From Streptomyces roseicoloratus (GTDB lineage Bacteria; Actinomycetota; Actinomycetes; Streptomycetales; Streptomycetaceae): a stretch of 64,000 nt of DNA. The notes beneath the pieces were generated by a model. The model had not been told where the DNA came from, ran no database searches, and saw only the letters and a list, made by a program, of their open reading frames with translations. Below are positions 18,299 to 27,700 of this stretch, one piece after another. The stretch covers positions 1-64,000 of the forward strand of contig NZ_SDOY01000101.1 in assembly GCF_004117935.1 (NCBI RefSeq). The letters run 5' to 3'. The position numbers and the translations under genes are program-made. Within the stretch, counting starts at the first letter, position 1. Each line of letters opens with the position of its first letter.

Positions 18299-19221
18299 CC
18301 GAGCCCGACTTCACCCTCCTGCGCGACGCCCTCGGCCCGTTGCGCGACCGCGAGCAGGTCGCCGAACGGCTCCTGGAGTCGTCCCTCCGGCACTCCTTCG
18401 ACCCCGAGACCGACCTCGACTGGGACGCGCCCTTCGAGGACGGCAAGTGGTTCTGGCCGCCGGAGCTCGTCTCGCTCTACGACACCCCGCTGTGGCGGCG
18501 GATGTCCGAGGAGCAGCGGATCGACCTGTCCCGCCACGAGGCCGCCTCGCTGGCCTCGCTCGGGATCTGGTTCGAGGTCATCCTGATGCAGCTCCTCGTC
18601 CGGCACATCTACGACAAGCCGCTCACCAGCAGCCACGTCCGCTACGCGCTCACCGAGATCGCCGACGAGTGCCGGCACTCGATGATGTTCGCCAGGCTGA
18701 TCCGGCGCGGCGGCGCGCCCGAGTACCCGGTGCCGCGGGTCTACCACAACCTCGGCCGGATCCTGAAGACCGTCTCCACCACGCCCGGCTCCTTCGCGGC
18801 GACCCTGCTCGGCGAGGAGATCCTCGACTGGATGCAGCGGCTGACCTTCCCGGACGAGCGCGTGCAGACGCTGGTGCGCGGCGTCACCCGCATCCACGTG
18901 GTCGAGGAGGCCCGGCACGTCCGCTACGCGCGGGAGGAGCTGCGCCGCCAGATGATCACCGCGCCGCGCTGGGAGCAGGAGTTCACCCGCCTCAGCTGCG
19001 GCGAGGCCGCCCGGGTCTTCTCCACCTGCTTCGTCAACCCGGCCGTCTACGACCACGTGGGCCTCGACCGGCGCGAGGCCGTCGCGCAGGTACGGGCGAG
19101 CGGCCACCGGCGCGAGGTGATGCAGTCCGGCGCCAGGCGGCTCACCGACTTCCTCGACGACATCGGCGTGCTGCGCGGTCCGGGCCGCCGGCTCTGGAAG
19201 TCGTCCGGATTGCTGGCCTGA
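18286..19221 (+). CDS. AurF-like di-iron oxygenase
   Basis: A 311-residue all-helical protein of the AurF (p-aminobenzoate N-oxygenase) type. Iron ligands appear as paired E..H motifs: EIADECRH in the middle, EEILDW, and HVVEEARHVRYA later. Relatives oxidise amines or act on lipids; the substrate cannot be read from sequence. No biosynthetic cluster surrounds it, only a TetR regulator 29 nt downstream. ATG 18286 is chosen because the family begins here; in-frame starts further upstream would run through the promoter-like element. There is little leader, so the transcript may be leaderless. Confidence 0.82.
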   Translation: MASLTEPDFTLLRDALGPLRDREQVAERLLESSLRHSFDPETDLDWDAPFEDGKWFWPPELVSLYDTPLWRRMSEEQRIDLSRHEAASLASLGIWFEVILMQLLVRHIYDKPLTSSHVRYALTEIADECRHSMMFARLIRRGGAPEYPVPRVYHNLGRILKTVSTTPGSFAATLLGEEILDWMQRLTFPDERVQTLVRGVTRIHVVEEARHVRYAREELRRQMITAPRWEQEFTRLSCGEAARVFSTCFVNPAVYDHVGLDRREAVAQVRASGHRREVMQSGARRLTDFLDDIGVLRGPGRRLWKSSGLLA

Positions 19222-19250
19222 GGACCCGGCACCGGCGTTACGCTGCGGGC

Positions 19251-19973
19251 ATGACCAGTGCCGCCACGCCCGCGTACCGCCGGCTCAGCGTCGAGGAGCG
19301 GCGGCTCCAGCTGCTCGACGCGGCCCAGACGCTGTTCGCGCACCGGCCGCCGGAGGACGTCTCGCTCGACGACGTCGCCGAGGCCGCGGGCGTCTCGCGC
19401 CCGCTCGTCTACCGCTACTTCCCGGGCGGGAAGCAGCAGCTGTACGAGGCGGCGCTGCGCTCCTCCGCGGACGCGCTGGAGCACTGCTTCGCCGAGCCGC
19501 CCGAGGGCCCGCCCACCGAGCGGCTCGCCCGGGTGCTCGACCGCTACCTGGCCTTCGTCGACCAGCACGACGCCGGGTTCGCCGCCCTGCTGCGCGGTGG
19601 GAGCGTCGCCGGGACCTCGCGGACCTCGGCGATCGTGGACGAGGTGCGGCGGGCCGCGGCGGAGCAGATCCTGTTCCACCTGGGCGTGACCGAGCCCGGG
19701 CCGCGCCTGTCGATGATGGTGCGGACCTGGATCGCGGCGGTGGAGGCCGCCTCGCTGATCTGGGTGGACGAGGACAAGCGGCCGCCGGCCGGCGAACTGC
19801 GGGACTGGCTGGTCGACCACCTGGTGGCGCTGCTGACGGTGACCGCGGCGAGCGACCCGGAGACCGCCGGGGTGGTGGCCCGGATCCTGAGGCAGGAGCG
19901 TGCGGCGGGGCCGGTCGGCACGCTGGCGAGGAACGTCGCGCCGGTGGTGAGCGAGGCCGCCCACCTGCTGTGA
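19251..19973 (+). CDS. TetR-family transcriptional regulator
   Basis: A 240-residue repressor. The N-terminal helix-turn-helix is clear (residues about 15-62: LLDAAQTLFA, LDDVAEAAGVSRPLVYRYF), followed by a helical ligand-binding domain. It sits 29 nt after the AurF-like gene on the same strand and probably controls that operon in response to a small molecule. A TTACGCT element 8-14 nt before the ATG could be a -10 for a separate leaderless transcript. Confidence 0.92.
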   Translation: MTSAATPAYRRLSVEERRLQLLDAAQTLFAHRPPEDVSLDDVAEAAGVSRPLVYRYFPGGKQQLYEAALRSSADALEHCFAEPPEGPPTERLARVLDRYLAFVDQHDAGFAALLRGGSVAGTSRTSAIVDEVRRAAAEQILFHLGVTEPGPRLSMMVRTWIAAVEAASLIWVDEDKRPPAGELRDWLVDHLVALLTVTAASDPETAGVVARILRQERAAGPVGTLARNVAPVVSEAAHLL

Positions 19974-20016
19974 GTCCGGCGCCGGGCTCGCGCACGGCGG
20001 AGGGGACACTGGTGGG

Positions 20017-20331
20017 GTGAAGAGCGAGAACACCCCTTTCCGCGGCGGCCCCCTCGACGGCCGGGTGCTGCCCGTCCTGGTCGGCCCGACCGGTCATCCT
20101 CCGAAGTGGTACGAGGTGCCGGTCCCCGCGCACGACGGCCGCCCCCCGGTGCTGTACGCCTACCGCCGCGAGCCGGCCGGCTACACCAGGCGGCTCGGGC
20201 TCCAGCGCGGCTGGGTGTACGTGTACGCGCCGGGCGGGCGGGAGCGCCGGGAGATCAGGTGGCCCTGGTCGAAGCCGGCCGCTCCGGAGGAGGCCGGTCC
20301 GTCCGGGAAGCCGACTGCTCCGGACGAGTGA
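20017..20331 (+). CDS. Small conserved hypothetical protein
   Basis: A 104-residue soluble protein with Trp/Tyr-rich beta motifs (PKWYEVPVP, GWVYVYAPGG) and a Pro/Lys-rich tail. GTG start with GGAGGGG 13 nt upstream. It has no signal peptide or known catalytic motif, and I do not recognise the family beyond seeing similar short proteins in streptomycetes. Confidence 0.7.
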   Translation: MKSENTPFRGGPLDGRVLPVLVGPTGHPPKWYEVPVPAHDGRPPVLYAYRREPAGYTRRLGLQRGWVYVYAPGGRERREIRWPWSKPAAPEEAGPSGKPTAPDE

Positions 20332-20406
20332 GCGCGCCGAGCCGCCACCCGTTCATCCGTTCATCGGACTATTCCTGCCGTCATCATCCCCGGTGGAGGT
20401 GGTGAC

Positions 20407-21729
20407 GTGCCGGGACGACAGCTGCGCACGGTCCGCACGGGGACGAAGGCAGGCTCGGAGACGGGCACGAGGACAGGGGCGACGGCGGGGAGGCAGGCGG
20501 GAAGGCGGACAGGGAGGCGGGGCACGAGGCAGGCGGGAAGGCAGGCGGGGACGCGGCCGGGGAGGACGACGCGAAGGCTGACCCGCGTGCTCACCGGTGT
20601 GCTGACCGGCGTGCTCGCCACGGTGACGACCCTCGCCGCGGGCCCGGCGGCGGCGACGGCAGCCGCGACGGCTCCCGCCGAACCCACCGACTCCGTATCC
20701 GGACTTCTCACCCGCCTCCGCACCCTCTACCAGGAGACCGAGCGGGCGGCCGAGGCCTACAACGCCGCCGACGAGGCGCTCAGGAAGCAGACCGCCGACA
20801 CCCGCAGGACGGACGCCGAGCTGACCACCGCCCGGCGGGCCCTGGAGCGGGGCCGCGACGAGGCCGGCCTGCTGGCCCGGAAGCAGTACCAGGGCCGCTC
20901 CGAACTCTCCCCGTACCTCGGGCTGCTGCTCGCGCCCGACCCCCGGCGCGCCCTCGACCAGGAGCACCTGCTGGCCCGCGCGGCCCGCGAACGGGCCGGC
21001 GTCGTCACGCGCCTCCAGACCGCCGAGAAGAAGGCCGACGCCCTCGCCACGGCCTCCCGCAAGGCCCTCGACCGCCGCAAGGCCCTGCTCGCCGGCCTGC
21101 GGAAGCAGCAGGACACGGTCAGGACGAGGCTCGGCGAGGTCGAACGGCTGCTCGCCTCGCTCACCGCCGAGCAGCTCGCCCGGCTCGCCTCCCTGGAGAA
21201 GGCCCAGACCGCGGGCGCGCAGAGCCAACTCCTCGGCTCCGGTGCCCTCGGCGGTCCGCGCACCCCCACCGCGGCCGGCGCCGAGGCGCTGCGCTTCGCG
21301 GTCCGGCAGATCGGCAAGCCGTACGAGTGGGGGGCGGAGGGCCCCGACACCTACGACTGCTCCGGTCTCACCCAGCAGGCCTGGGCGGCGGCGGGCCGCG
21401 AGGTCCCGCGCACCAGCCAGGAACAGTGGGCCACGCTCCCCCGCGTGCCCCTCGACCGGCTGCGTCCCGGCGACCTGGTCGTCTACTTCCCCGAGGCCAC
21501 CCACGTCGCGCTCTACCTCGGCGACGGGCGCGTCGTCCACGCCCCGCGCCCCGGTGCCCGCGTCAAGGTCTCCCCGATCGCCGCCAACCCGCTGCTCGGT
21601 GCCGTCCGCCCGGACCCGGACGGCGGGCCCCTGAAGACGTACACGCCGCCCGAGCTCCCCGAGGGAGCCACGGACGGCGCGGACGAGGGCTTCGGCGGGA
21701 CTCAGCCCGCGGACACCGAGGCCAGGTAG
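20407..21729 (+). CDS. NlpC/P60-family secreted cell-wall hydrolase
   Basis: A 440-residue D,L-endopeptidase. GTG start preceded by GGAGG. The first 57 residues are unusually long, rich in R/G/T and end in a twin-arginine run (TTRRLTRVL) before a hydrophobic stretch ending ATA, suggesting Tat export. Residues about 95-275 form a coiled coil. The C-terminal NlpC/P60 domain shows the catalytic Cys in YDCSGLTQQAW and the His in THVALYLGDGRVVHAP. Such enzymes cut stem peptides during growth or sporulation, and the coiled coil regulates access. Its last 28 bases overlap the convergent monooxygenase gene. Confidence 0.9.
   Translation: MPGRQLRTVRTGTKAGSETGTRTGATAGRQAGRRTGRRGTRQAGRQAGTRPGRTTRRLTRVLTGVLTGVLATVTTLAAGPAAATAAATAPAEPTDSVSGLLTRLRTLYQETERAAEAYNAADEALRKQTADTRRTDAELTTARRALERGRDEAGLLARKQYQGRSELSPYLGLLLAPDPRRALDQEHLLARAARERAGVVTRLQTAEKKADALATASRKALDRRKALLAGLRKQQDTVRTRLGEVERLLASLTAEQLARLASLEKAQTAGAQSQLLGSGALGGPRTPTAAGAEALRFAVRQIGKPYEWGAEGPDTYDCSGLTQQAWAAAGREVPRTSQEQWATLPRVPLDRLRPGDLVVYFPEATHVALYLGDGRVVHAPRPGARVKVSPIAANPLLGAVRPDPDGGPLKTYTPPELPEGATDGADEGFGGTQPADTEAR
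20490..20542 (+). repeat. Purine-rich direct repeat in the NlpC/P60 N-terminal extension
   Basis: A 17-bp unit beginning GAGGCAGGCGG occurs at 20490-20506 and 20526-20542 within a longer run of GGNAGG motifs (about 20430-20580) whose plus strand is strongly purine-biased. It encodes the R/G/T leader. Confidence 0.6.
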
Positions 21730-22955
21730 GCGGCGGTCTTCTCCGGGTCGAAGAAGAAGTCCTCGAAGTCCGCGGGGTCGTCGAAGCCGTTCGCGAAGCG
21801 GTCGGCGACCGGCTGGAGCTGCCCCGCGGCGCCCAGCAGGCCGAGGACGTGCTCCGGCGGCGGCGCCAGCATCGCGTTGGTCCACTTGGTGACGGGCTCC
21901 GCGATCCGCCAGTAGCGGTCGAAGGTGGCCCGCATCCACTCCTCGTCGAAGGGACGGTCGCCGTGCTCGACGATCGACGCGAGGTACGTGGCGGCGCACT
22001 TGGACGCCGAGTTGGAACCCTGGCCGGTGATCGGGTCGTTGGCCACGACCACGTCGGCGACGCCGAGGACGAGACCGCCGCCGGGCAGGCGGCCGATCGG
22101 GTTGCGGACGGTCGGGGCGTAGCGGCCGGCCAGGGTGCCACCCGCGTCGGTCAGCTCGACCTTGGTGGCACGCGCGTACTCCCAGGGCGTGAACCTCTCC
22201 ATCAGCTCCAGGGTGAGCGCCAGGTGCTCGGACGGGTCCTTGACGCCCTGGAAGACGTCGAGCGGGCCGCCCGGGACGCCCTCCCAGAAGAGGATGTCGG
22301 CGCGTCCCGAGGTGGTGAGGGTCGGCATCACGAACAGCTCGCCGACGCCCGGCACGACGTTGCACCGCACCGCGTCGAACTCCGGGTGCTCCGGCCGCGG
22401 GCCGAGACCGTGGACGTACGCCACGGCGAGGGCGCGCTGCGGCCGGTCGTACGGAGAGCGGGCGGCGTCCCGGGCGAACATGGAGACCAGCTCGCCCTTG
22501 CCGGCCGCGACCAGGACCAGGTCGTAGCCGCGCGAGAAGTAGTCCAGGTCGCCGACGGCCGCGCCGTGGACGACCAGCTGGCCGCCGCGCTGGACGAAGG
22601 TCTCCATCCAGCCGGACATCTTCACCCGCTGGTCGACGGACTGCGCGTGGCCGTCGAGCCGGCCGACCCAGTCGATGGCGCGGGCCGGGGAGTCCGTGCC
22701 GACGGTGGCGGGGTCGGCGACCGAGACGCCGAGGCCCTCGATCCTCGGGGCCTGCTGCTCCCAGAAGTCGAGGCCCAGGTCACGCTCGTGCCCGAGCGCG
22801 GTGGCGAACATGCACTGCGTGGACATCACCCGCCCGGCGCGGATCTCGTCCGCTGTGCGGTTGGACATCAGGGTGACTTCGTAGCCCTTCGACTGCAGTC
22901 CGAGGGCGAGCTGGAGACCGGACTGGCCGGCGCCGACTATGAGTATCTTCCGCAT
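21702..22955 (-). CDS. Styrene/indole monooxygenase (StyA)-like FAD-dependent monooxygenase
   Basis: A 417-residue flavoprotein. The Rossmann dinucleotide motif is at the N-terminus (ILIVGAGQSGLQLALGLQ), and a second FAD region lies near residue 300 (VVVANDPITGQGSNSASK). The whole length and the MSNRTADEIRAG segment fit the SMO-A group, which epoxidises or hydroxylates with reduced FAD supplied by a separate reductase (StyB). No reductase is nearby. It runs in the same direction as the conservon and lies 182 bp after cvnD, with a palindromic repeat array in the gap. Its end overlaps the NlpC gene by 28 bp. Confidence 0.82.
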   Translation of the reverse strand: MRKILIVGAGQSGLQLALGLQSKGYEVTLMSNRTADEIRAGRVMSTQCMFATALGHERDLGLDFWEQQAPRIEGLGVSVADPATVGTDSPARAIDWVGRLDGHAQSVDQRVKMSGWMETFVQRGGQLVVHGAAVGDLDYFSRGYDLVLVAAGKGELVSMFARDAARSPYDRPQRALAVAYVHGLGPRPEHPEFDAVRCNVVPGVGELFVMPTLTTSGRADILFWEGVPGGPLDVFQGVKDPSEHLALTLELMERFTPWEYARATKVELTDAGGTLAGRYAPTVRNPIGRLPGGGLVLGVADVVVANDPITGQGSNSASKCAATYLASIVEHGDRPFDEEWMRATFDRYWRIAEPVTKWTNAMLAPPPEHVLGLLGAAGQLQPVADRFANGFDDPADFEDFFFDPEKTAAYLASVSAG

Positions 22956-23017
22956 GGGCGACCTTGGGTGTGCTCGGAGGGTGTGCTCGGTGGTGGGCGG
23001 AGGGGGAGGGACGAGGG

Positions 23018-23131
23018 CCGTTCGCGAACGGCAGGGCCGTCCGGGACCGATCAGGAGCCGTTCGGGAACGGCCGGGCCGTCCGGGAACGATCAGGAGCCG
23101 TTCGGGAACGACCACGAGTCGTTCGGGAACG
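23018..23131. repeat. 40-bp tandem repeat with GTTCGGGAACG dyads upstream of the StyA-like gene
   Basis: Two 40-bp units (23020-23059 and 23060-23099) are nearly identical, followed by shorter copies beginning at 23100 and 23121. Each begins with GTTCGCGAAC or GTTCGGGAAC. CCGTTCGCGAACGG at 23018-23031 is a perfect 14-bp palindrome. The array covers the promoter region of the minus-strand monooxygenase gene and could be a multi-site operator. Confidence 0.75.
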
Positions 23132-23137
23132 CCCGGG

Positions 23138-23845
23138 CTATTCCGGAGTGGCTTCGAGGGCGTGCTCGACCATCGCGAGCAGCGTCTCGACCACGCTGTA
23201 CCGCTTGCGCGCGTCCATGATCATTATCGGGACGTGCGGCGGTACGGTCAGGGCGTCCCGGACGTCCTCGATCTCGAACCGCTCGGTGCCCTCGAAGTGG
23301 TTGACGGCCACGATGTACGGCAGCTCGCAGCTCTCGAAGTAGTCGAGCGCCGGGAAGCAGTCGGTGAGCCGGCGCGTGTCGGCCATGACGATCGCGCCGA
23401 TCGCGCCCCGCACCAGGTCGTCCCACATGAACCAGAAGCGCTGCTGGCCGGGCGTGCCGAAGACGTAGAGCACCAGGTCGTCGTCGAGCGTGATCCGGCC
23501 GAAGTCCATCGCGACGGTCGTGGTCAGCTTGTCGGGCGTGGCGGTGAGGTCGTCGGTGTCCTCGCTCGCCGAGGTCATCAGCGCCTCGGTCTGGAGCGGG
23601 GTGATCTCGGAGACGGCGCGGACGAACGTCGTCTTTCCGACGCCGAAGCCGCCCGCGACGACGACCTTGGTGGCCGTGGGGGCACGCGTGTGGTCCAGCT
23701 GCCAGTCCTGGGCGCCCTCTTCGGGATCGGGCGCCGCGGACCCGGCCGGGGATCCGCCCGGGGACTCGGCCGTGGGCTGGGCGGGAATGCCGGCGACCGC
23801 CGGCGGTTCGGCGACCGAGGTCGCGTCAGAGACGGCGGAGTCCAC
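23138..23845 (-). CDS. cvnD: Conservon small GTPase CvnD
   Basis: A 235-residue MglA/Ras-like GTPase, the last member of the conservon. A disordered Pro/Ala-rich N-terminus (about 50 residues) precedes the P-loop GGFGVGKTTF; switch II is FGTPGQQRFWFMW and the base motif is NHFEG (VNHFEG in place of NKxD). Conservons form a membrane-associated complex resembling eukaryotic GPCR/G-protein modules and affect development and secondary metabolism in Streptomyces. The GTG start lies inside the end of cvnC (20-bp overlap). Confidence 0.93.
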   Translation of the reverse strand: MDSAVSDATSVAEPPAVAGIPAQPTAESPGGSPAGSAAPDPEEGAQDWQLDHTRAPTATKVVVAGGFGVGKTTFVRAVSEITPLQTEALMTSASEDTDDLTATPDKLTTTVAMDFGRITLDDDLVLYVFGTPGQQRFWFMWDDLVRGAIGAIVMADTRRLTDCFPALDYFESCELPYIVAVNHFEGTERFEIEDVRDALTVPPHVPIMIMDARKRYSVVETLLAMVEHALEATPE

Positions 23846-24239
23846 TCAGCACCCTTTCGAGGAGCGCGCGGTCGGGCTGGCCGGTGCCGTGACCGGTCCC
23901 GTACACACGGATCTTTCCCTGGTCGGCCAGGTCGCTGAGCAGCACCCGGACGACACCCAACGGCATCTTCAGGAGGGCCGAGATCTCCGCGACCGTGCGC
24001 ATCCGGCGACAGACCTCGACGACGGCCCGCATCTCCGGCATCAGGCCGCGCGCCGCGGGGCCTCGGTCGGTGAGGGCCTTGCGCTCGGGCGCCGCCTCCA
24101 GCGCGGCCACGAAGGTCTCCACCAGGAGCACGTGGCCGAAGCGGGTGCGGCCGCCGGTGAGCGAGTAGGGACGGACTCGGGAGGGGCGGCGCCCCTCCCC
24201 GCGTATCGGCAGCCGGTGGGCGTGCACGGCCGCGGTCAC
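23826..24239 (-). CDS. cvnC: Conservon protein CvnC (DUF742)
   Basis: A 137-residue DUF742 protein with a winged-helix-like core (VAEISALLKMPLGVVRVLLSDLADQGKI) and the VRPYSLTGGRTRF segment typical of the family. It is translationally coupled at both ends: GTGA overlap with cvnB and 20-bp overlap with cvnD. Known CvnC proteins link the sensor-like and GTPase parts. Confidence 0.94.
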   Translation of the reverse strand: MTAAVHAHRLPIRGEGRRPSRVRPYSLTGGRTRFGHVLLVETFVAALEAAPERKALTDRGPAARGLMPEMRAVVEVCRRMRTVAEISALLKMPLGVVRVLLSDLADQGKIRVYGTGHGTGQPDRALLERVLSGLRRL

Positions 24240-24727
24240 CGGTCGCCCTCCGCGGTCCGGGCCGACCTGGCCAGTTCACTGCGCAGCTCGGGGGTGAGGA
24301 CGTGCCCGGCACGGCCCACGAACAGCGCCATGTGGTACGCGACGACGCTCATGTCGCAGTCGGGCGTGGCGTGCACGCCGAGCAGCGAGCCGTCGCTGAT
24401 CGACATGACGAAGACGCTGCCCTCCTCCATCGCCACCATGGTCTGCTTGACGCCGCCGCCGTCCATCAGCCGGGCGGCGCCCACGGTGAGGCTGCCGATG
24501 CCCGAGACGATGGTGGCGAGGTCGGCGCTGGAGCCGCGCGGGCCGTCCGTGCGGTCGGCCGTGGGTGCCCCGGTCTGGGCGTCCGGGTCCGACGAGAGCA
24601 GGAGCAGTCCGTCCGAGGACACCACGGCGACGGAGCGGACCCCCGGCACCTCCTCGACCAGGTTGCCCAGCAGCCACTGCAGGTTGCGGGCCTCGCTGCT
24701 CAGTCCGAATGTTCCGGTCGCGGTCAA
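24236..24727 (-). CDS. cvnB: Conservon roadblock/LC7 protein CvnB
   Basis: A 163-residue roadblock/LC7 domain protein (LQWLLGNLVEEVPGVRSVAVVSSDGLLLL at the start, HATPDCDMSVVAYHMALFV later). This fold acts as a GTPase-activating or scaffold partner for MglA-like GTPases such as CvnD. It starts at TTG overlapping the cvnA stop (TTGA) and ends with a GTGA overlap into cvnC. Confidence 0.94.
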   Translation of the reverse strand: MTATGTFGLSSEARNLQWLLGNLVEEVPGVRSVAVVSSDGLLLLSSDPDAQTGAPTADRTDGPRGSSADLATIVSGIGSLTVGAARLMDGGGVKQTMVAMEEGSVFVMSISDGSLLGVHATPDCDMSVVAYHMALFVGRAGHVLTPELRSELARSARTAEGDR

Positions 24728-27700
24728 CTGCGTGCCTCCTCGACGGTGTCCCCCGTGTTCTCCGTGTACGTATCGGGCCGTGCGGTCTCAGCGGCGCGGA
24801 TCTCGGCGGCCACGTCGCGGCGGCCGTTCTCGGCTCCTCGCTGGAAGCCGCCGAGCCGCCTGCGCAGCGCCTCGGCGTCCACGCCGCCGCGTCGTATCGG
24901 GGCGGCGGAGGTCCTGGTCTGGCGCACGGTCCGCGGCGTCCGCTTGGGCAGGCCCTTGTCGGTGACGCGCTCCCACCGCCCGGCCTGCGGACCGGGCTCG
25001 GGCTCCCCGGCCGCCGGTGCCTCCGCGAACGGCTCCTCGGGCGCCCGCTCGTGGACGTCCGGCTCGGCCGGCGGATCCGGCAGCCGCACCTGGAGCGTGG
25101 TCTCGGCCACGGACTGTCCGGGGGCGGGGACGGACGGCACGGGCTGCCCGGACGGGGCAGCATGCGCGGTCTGCGCGGTCTGCCGGGTCTGCCGGGTCTG
25201 CGCGGACGGGTCAGCCTGCGCGGCCTGCCCTGACTCCCTGGTCTGCTCGAACCGCCCGGGCTGCTCGAACTGCCCGGGCTGCTCGAACTGCCCGGGCTGC
25301 TCGAACCGCCCGGCCTGCCCTGGCTCCCCGGCCTGCTCGAACTGCCCGGCCTCGGGCTGCTGCCGTGCCTCCGGGGCGGGGACGCCCTCGTACGTCGGCT
25401 CCGGCGCCGTCGCCGCCTGCGCCTCGGCCGCCTGCGCGGCTTCGGCCTCCGCGGCCTCCGCCTCCGCGATCGCGCGTTCCGCCGCCTCGACCAGCGGGTC
25501 GCGGTGGCGGGAGGGCAGCGTGTTGGAGTTGGCCTCGGCGACGGAGCCGGGGAGGTTGAGGACGGGCGCCTGGGCGCCCGTGGCCGCGAGCGTCACGGTC
25601 GGCGGCACGGTGGCCGGCGGGGCCGTGGGCAGCAGCGGAAGCGGGAGGACCACGACGGCTGTGGTGCCGCCCTGGGTGTGCTCGCGCAGCTCCACCCGTA
25701 CGCCGTGGCGCGCGGCGAGCAGCGCGGTGACGCGAATGCCGAGTCCCTCGCCGTCCGCGCCGGCGGTCCCGGGGTCGGCGAGCCGGGCGTTGAGCTCGGC
25801 GAGGCGGGCCGCGGCGATGCCGATGCCGCCGTCCTGGACGGAGAGCATCACCTCGCCGGACTCCAGGAGCCAGCCGGAGAGCTGGACCTGGGTGTCGGGC
25901 GGCGAGAAGGAGGTCGCGTTCTCCAGGAGTTCGGCGATCAGGTGGCTGAGGTCGTCGGCCGCGAAGCCGGCGACCTGGGCGTGCGGGGGCAGCGACTGGA
26001 TGCTGACCCGCTCGTAGCGCTCGATCTCGCTGACCGCGGCGCGCAGCACGTCCACCAGCGGGACCGGTCCCGGGTGGCCGTGGTGGTGCTCGTGGCCGGC
26101 CAGGACCAGCAGGTTCTCGCTGTGCCGGCGCATGACGGTCGCCATGTGGTCCAGCTTGAAGAGGGTGGCGAGCCGGTCCGGGTCCTGCTCGCGCTCCTCC
26201 AGCTTCTCGATGACGCCGAGCTGGCGCTCGACCAGCCCGAGGCTGCGCAGCGAGAGGTTGACGAAGGTGTGGTGGACGGTGTCGCGCAGCCGTTCGAGCT
26301 CGGCGGTGAGCAGGGCGTTCTGGCCCTGGAGCTCGGCGCGCTGGGCGGCGAGCTCGGCAGCGAGTGCCTCGCGGGCCTCGGCGAGGTCGGCGCGTTCGCC
26401 GTCGAGCCGCTCGACCTGGGCGGAGAGCGCGGCCAGCCTGCCCTGAAGGGTGTTGAGGGACCGTACGACCTGGGCGAACTCGTCGTTGCGTCCGGTGAAG
26501 CGGATCGGCTGCTCGTGCTGCGGCTCGGGCGCGGCGGCGAGCCGGGCGGCGCCGATGCGGACGGCGGCGAGCGGCCGGGTCATGCTGCGTGCGACGTACG
26601 TGGCGATGCCGACGGCGACGAGCAGACAGCCGCCGAGGAAGGCGACGCGGACCTCGAGGGCGGTGACGTCGTCGTCGCGGAGCGCGGAGAGCCGCTCGAC
26701 GCGCTGGGCGGCGAGCGAGGACTCGACGCCGCGCATCTGCTCGATGCGGGAGGAGAGGGCGGCGTCCAGCTTGGCCGGGTCGGTGTCGAGCTCGGACTCG
26801 GAGAGCTCCGGCCGGTCGGTGAGGCGGGCCAGATGGCGCTCGGCGCTCTTCACTTCGGGGCCGGCGACGGTGGCGGCGAGGGAGTCGCGCGCCTCGGTGT
26901 CCGCGGCCTGGTCGAAGTCGGCGAGGGCGGCGAGTTCGCGGACCCGGGCCTGCTGGGCGGCGGCGGTGAGCGCGTTGCGGGCGCGGTCGGCCTCCTCCGC
27001 GCCCTCGGGCCGGTCGGTGACGTAGGTGCCGGTGGCCGGGTCGTAGTGGGTGGCGCCGCTCGGCTCGGGGCGCGGGACGGCGAGCGCGGCGAGGAGGAGT
27101 CCGCGTTCGGTGGAGGCCTGTTCGGTGGCGCGACCGAGGGCGGCGGGGGCGCGGACGGCCTCGGCGGCGCGGGCGGGGGTGTGGGCGGCGAGCCGGTCGG
27201 CGAGGGCCTGGAGCTTGGCGATGACGTCGGTGTAGGCCTTGTGGGCCTCCAGGGCGCTGCCCTTGCCGGTGAGCGCGGCGCGCCGGATGGAGGGCACGCC
27301 GGCGAGTTCGCGGCGCAGCTCCTCGGGGGCGGCGGGGCGGATCTCGTCGATCTGGCGGTCGACGCGCGCGGAGCGGGCGTCGGTGATGCGGCGCTTGTCC
27401 TTGGCGGCACCGTCGCCGCCCTGGTCGTCGCGGCCGGCGGCGATGTAGGCGACGACCTCGTCGCGCTCGTCGGACAGGGAGTGGGCGAGGGTGACGGCCT
27501 GGCGGTCGAGCTCCGCGAGGGCGACCAGGCCGACGGACTCGTCGAGGTCGGCGGAGGCGGTGAGGAGCATGGGGGCGCCGGCGGCGAGCATGGTGACGCC
27601 GACCAGGGCGACTCCGGCGACGAGGCGGCCGCGGACGCGCTTGGCGCGGCCGCCGGAGGTCACGGGCTCGGGGGTCGCGGGCTCCGCGGGCAGCCCGGGG

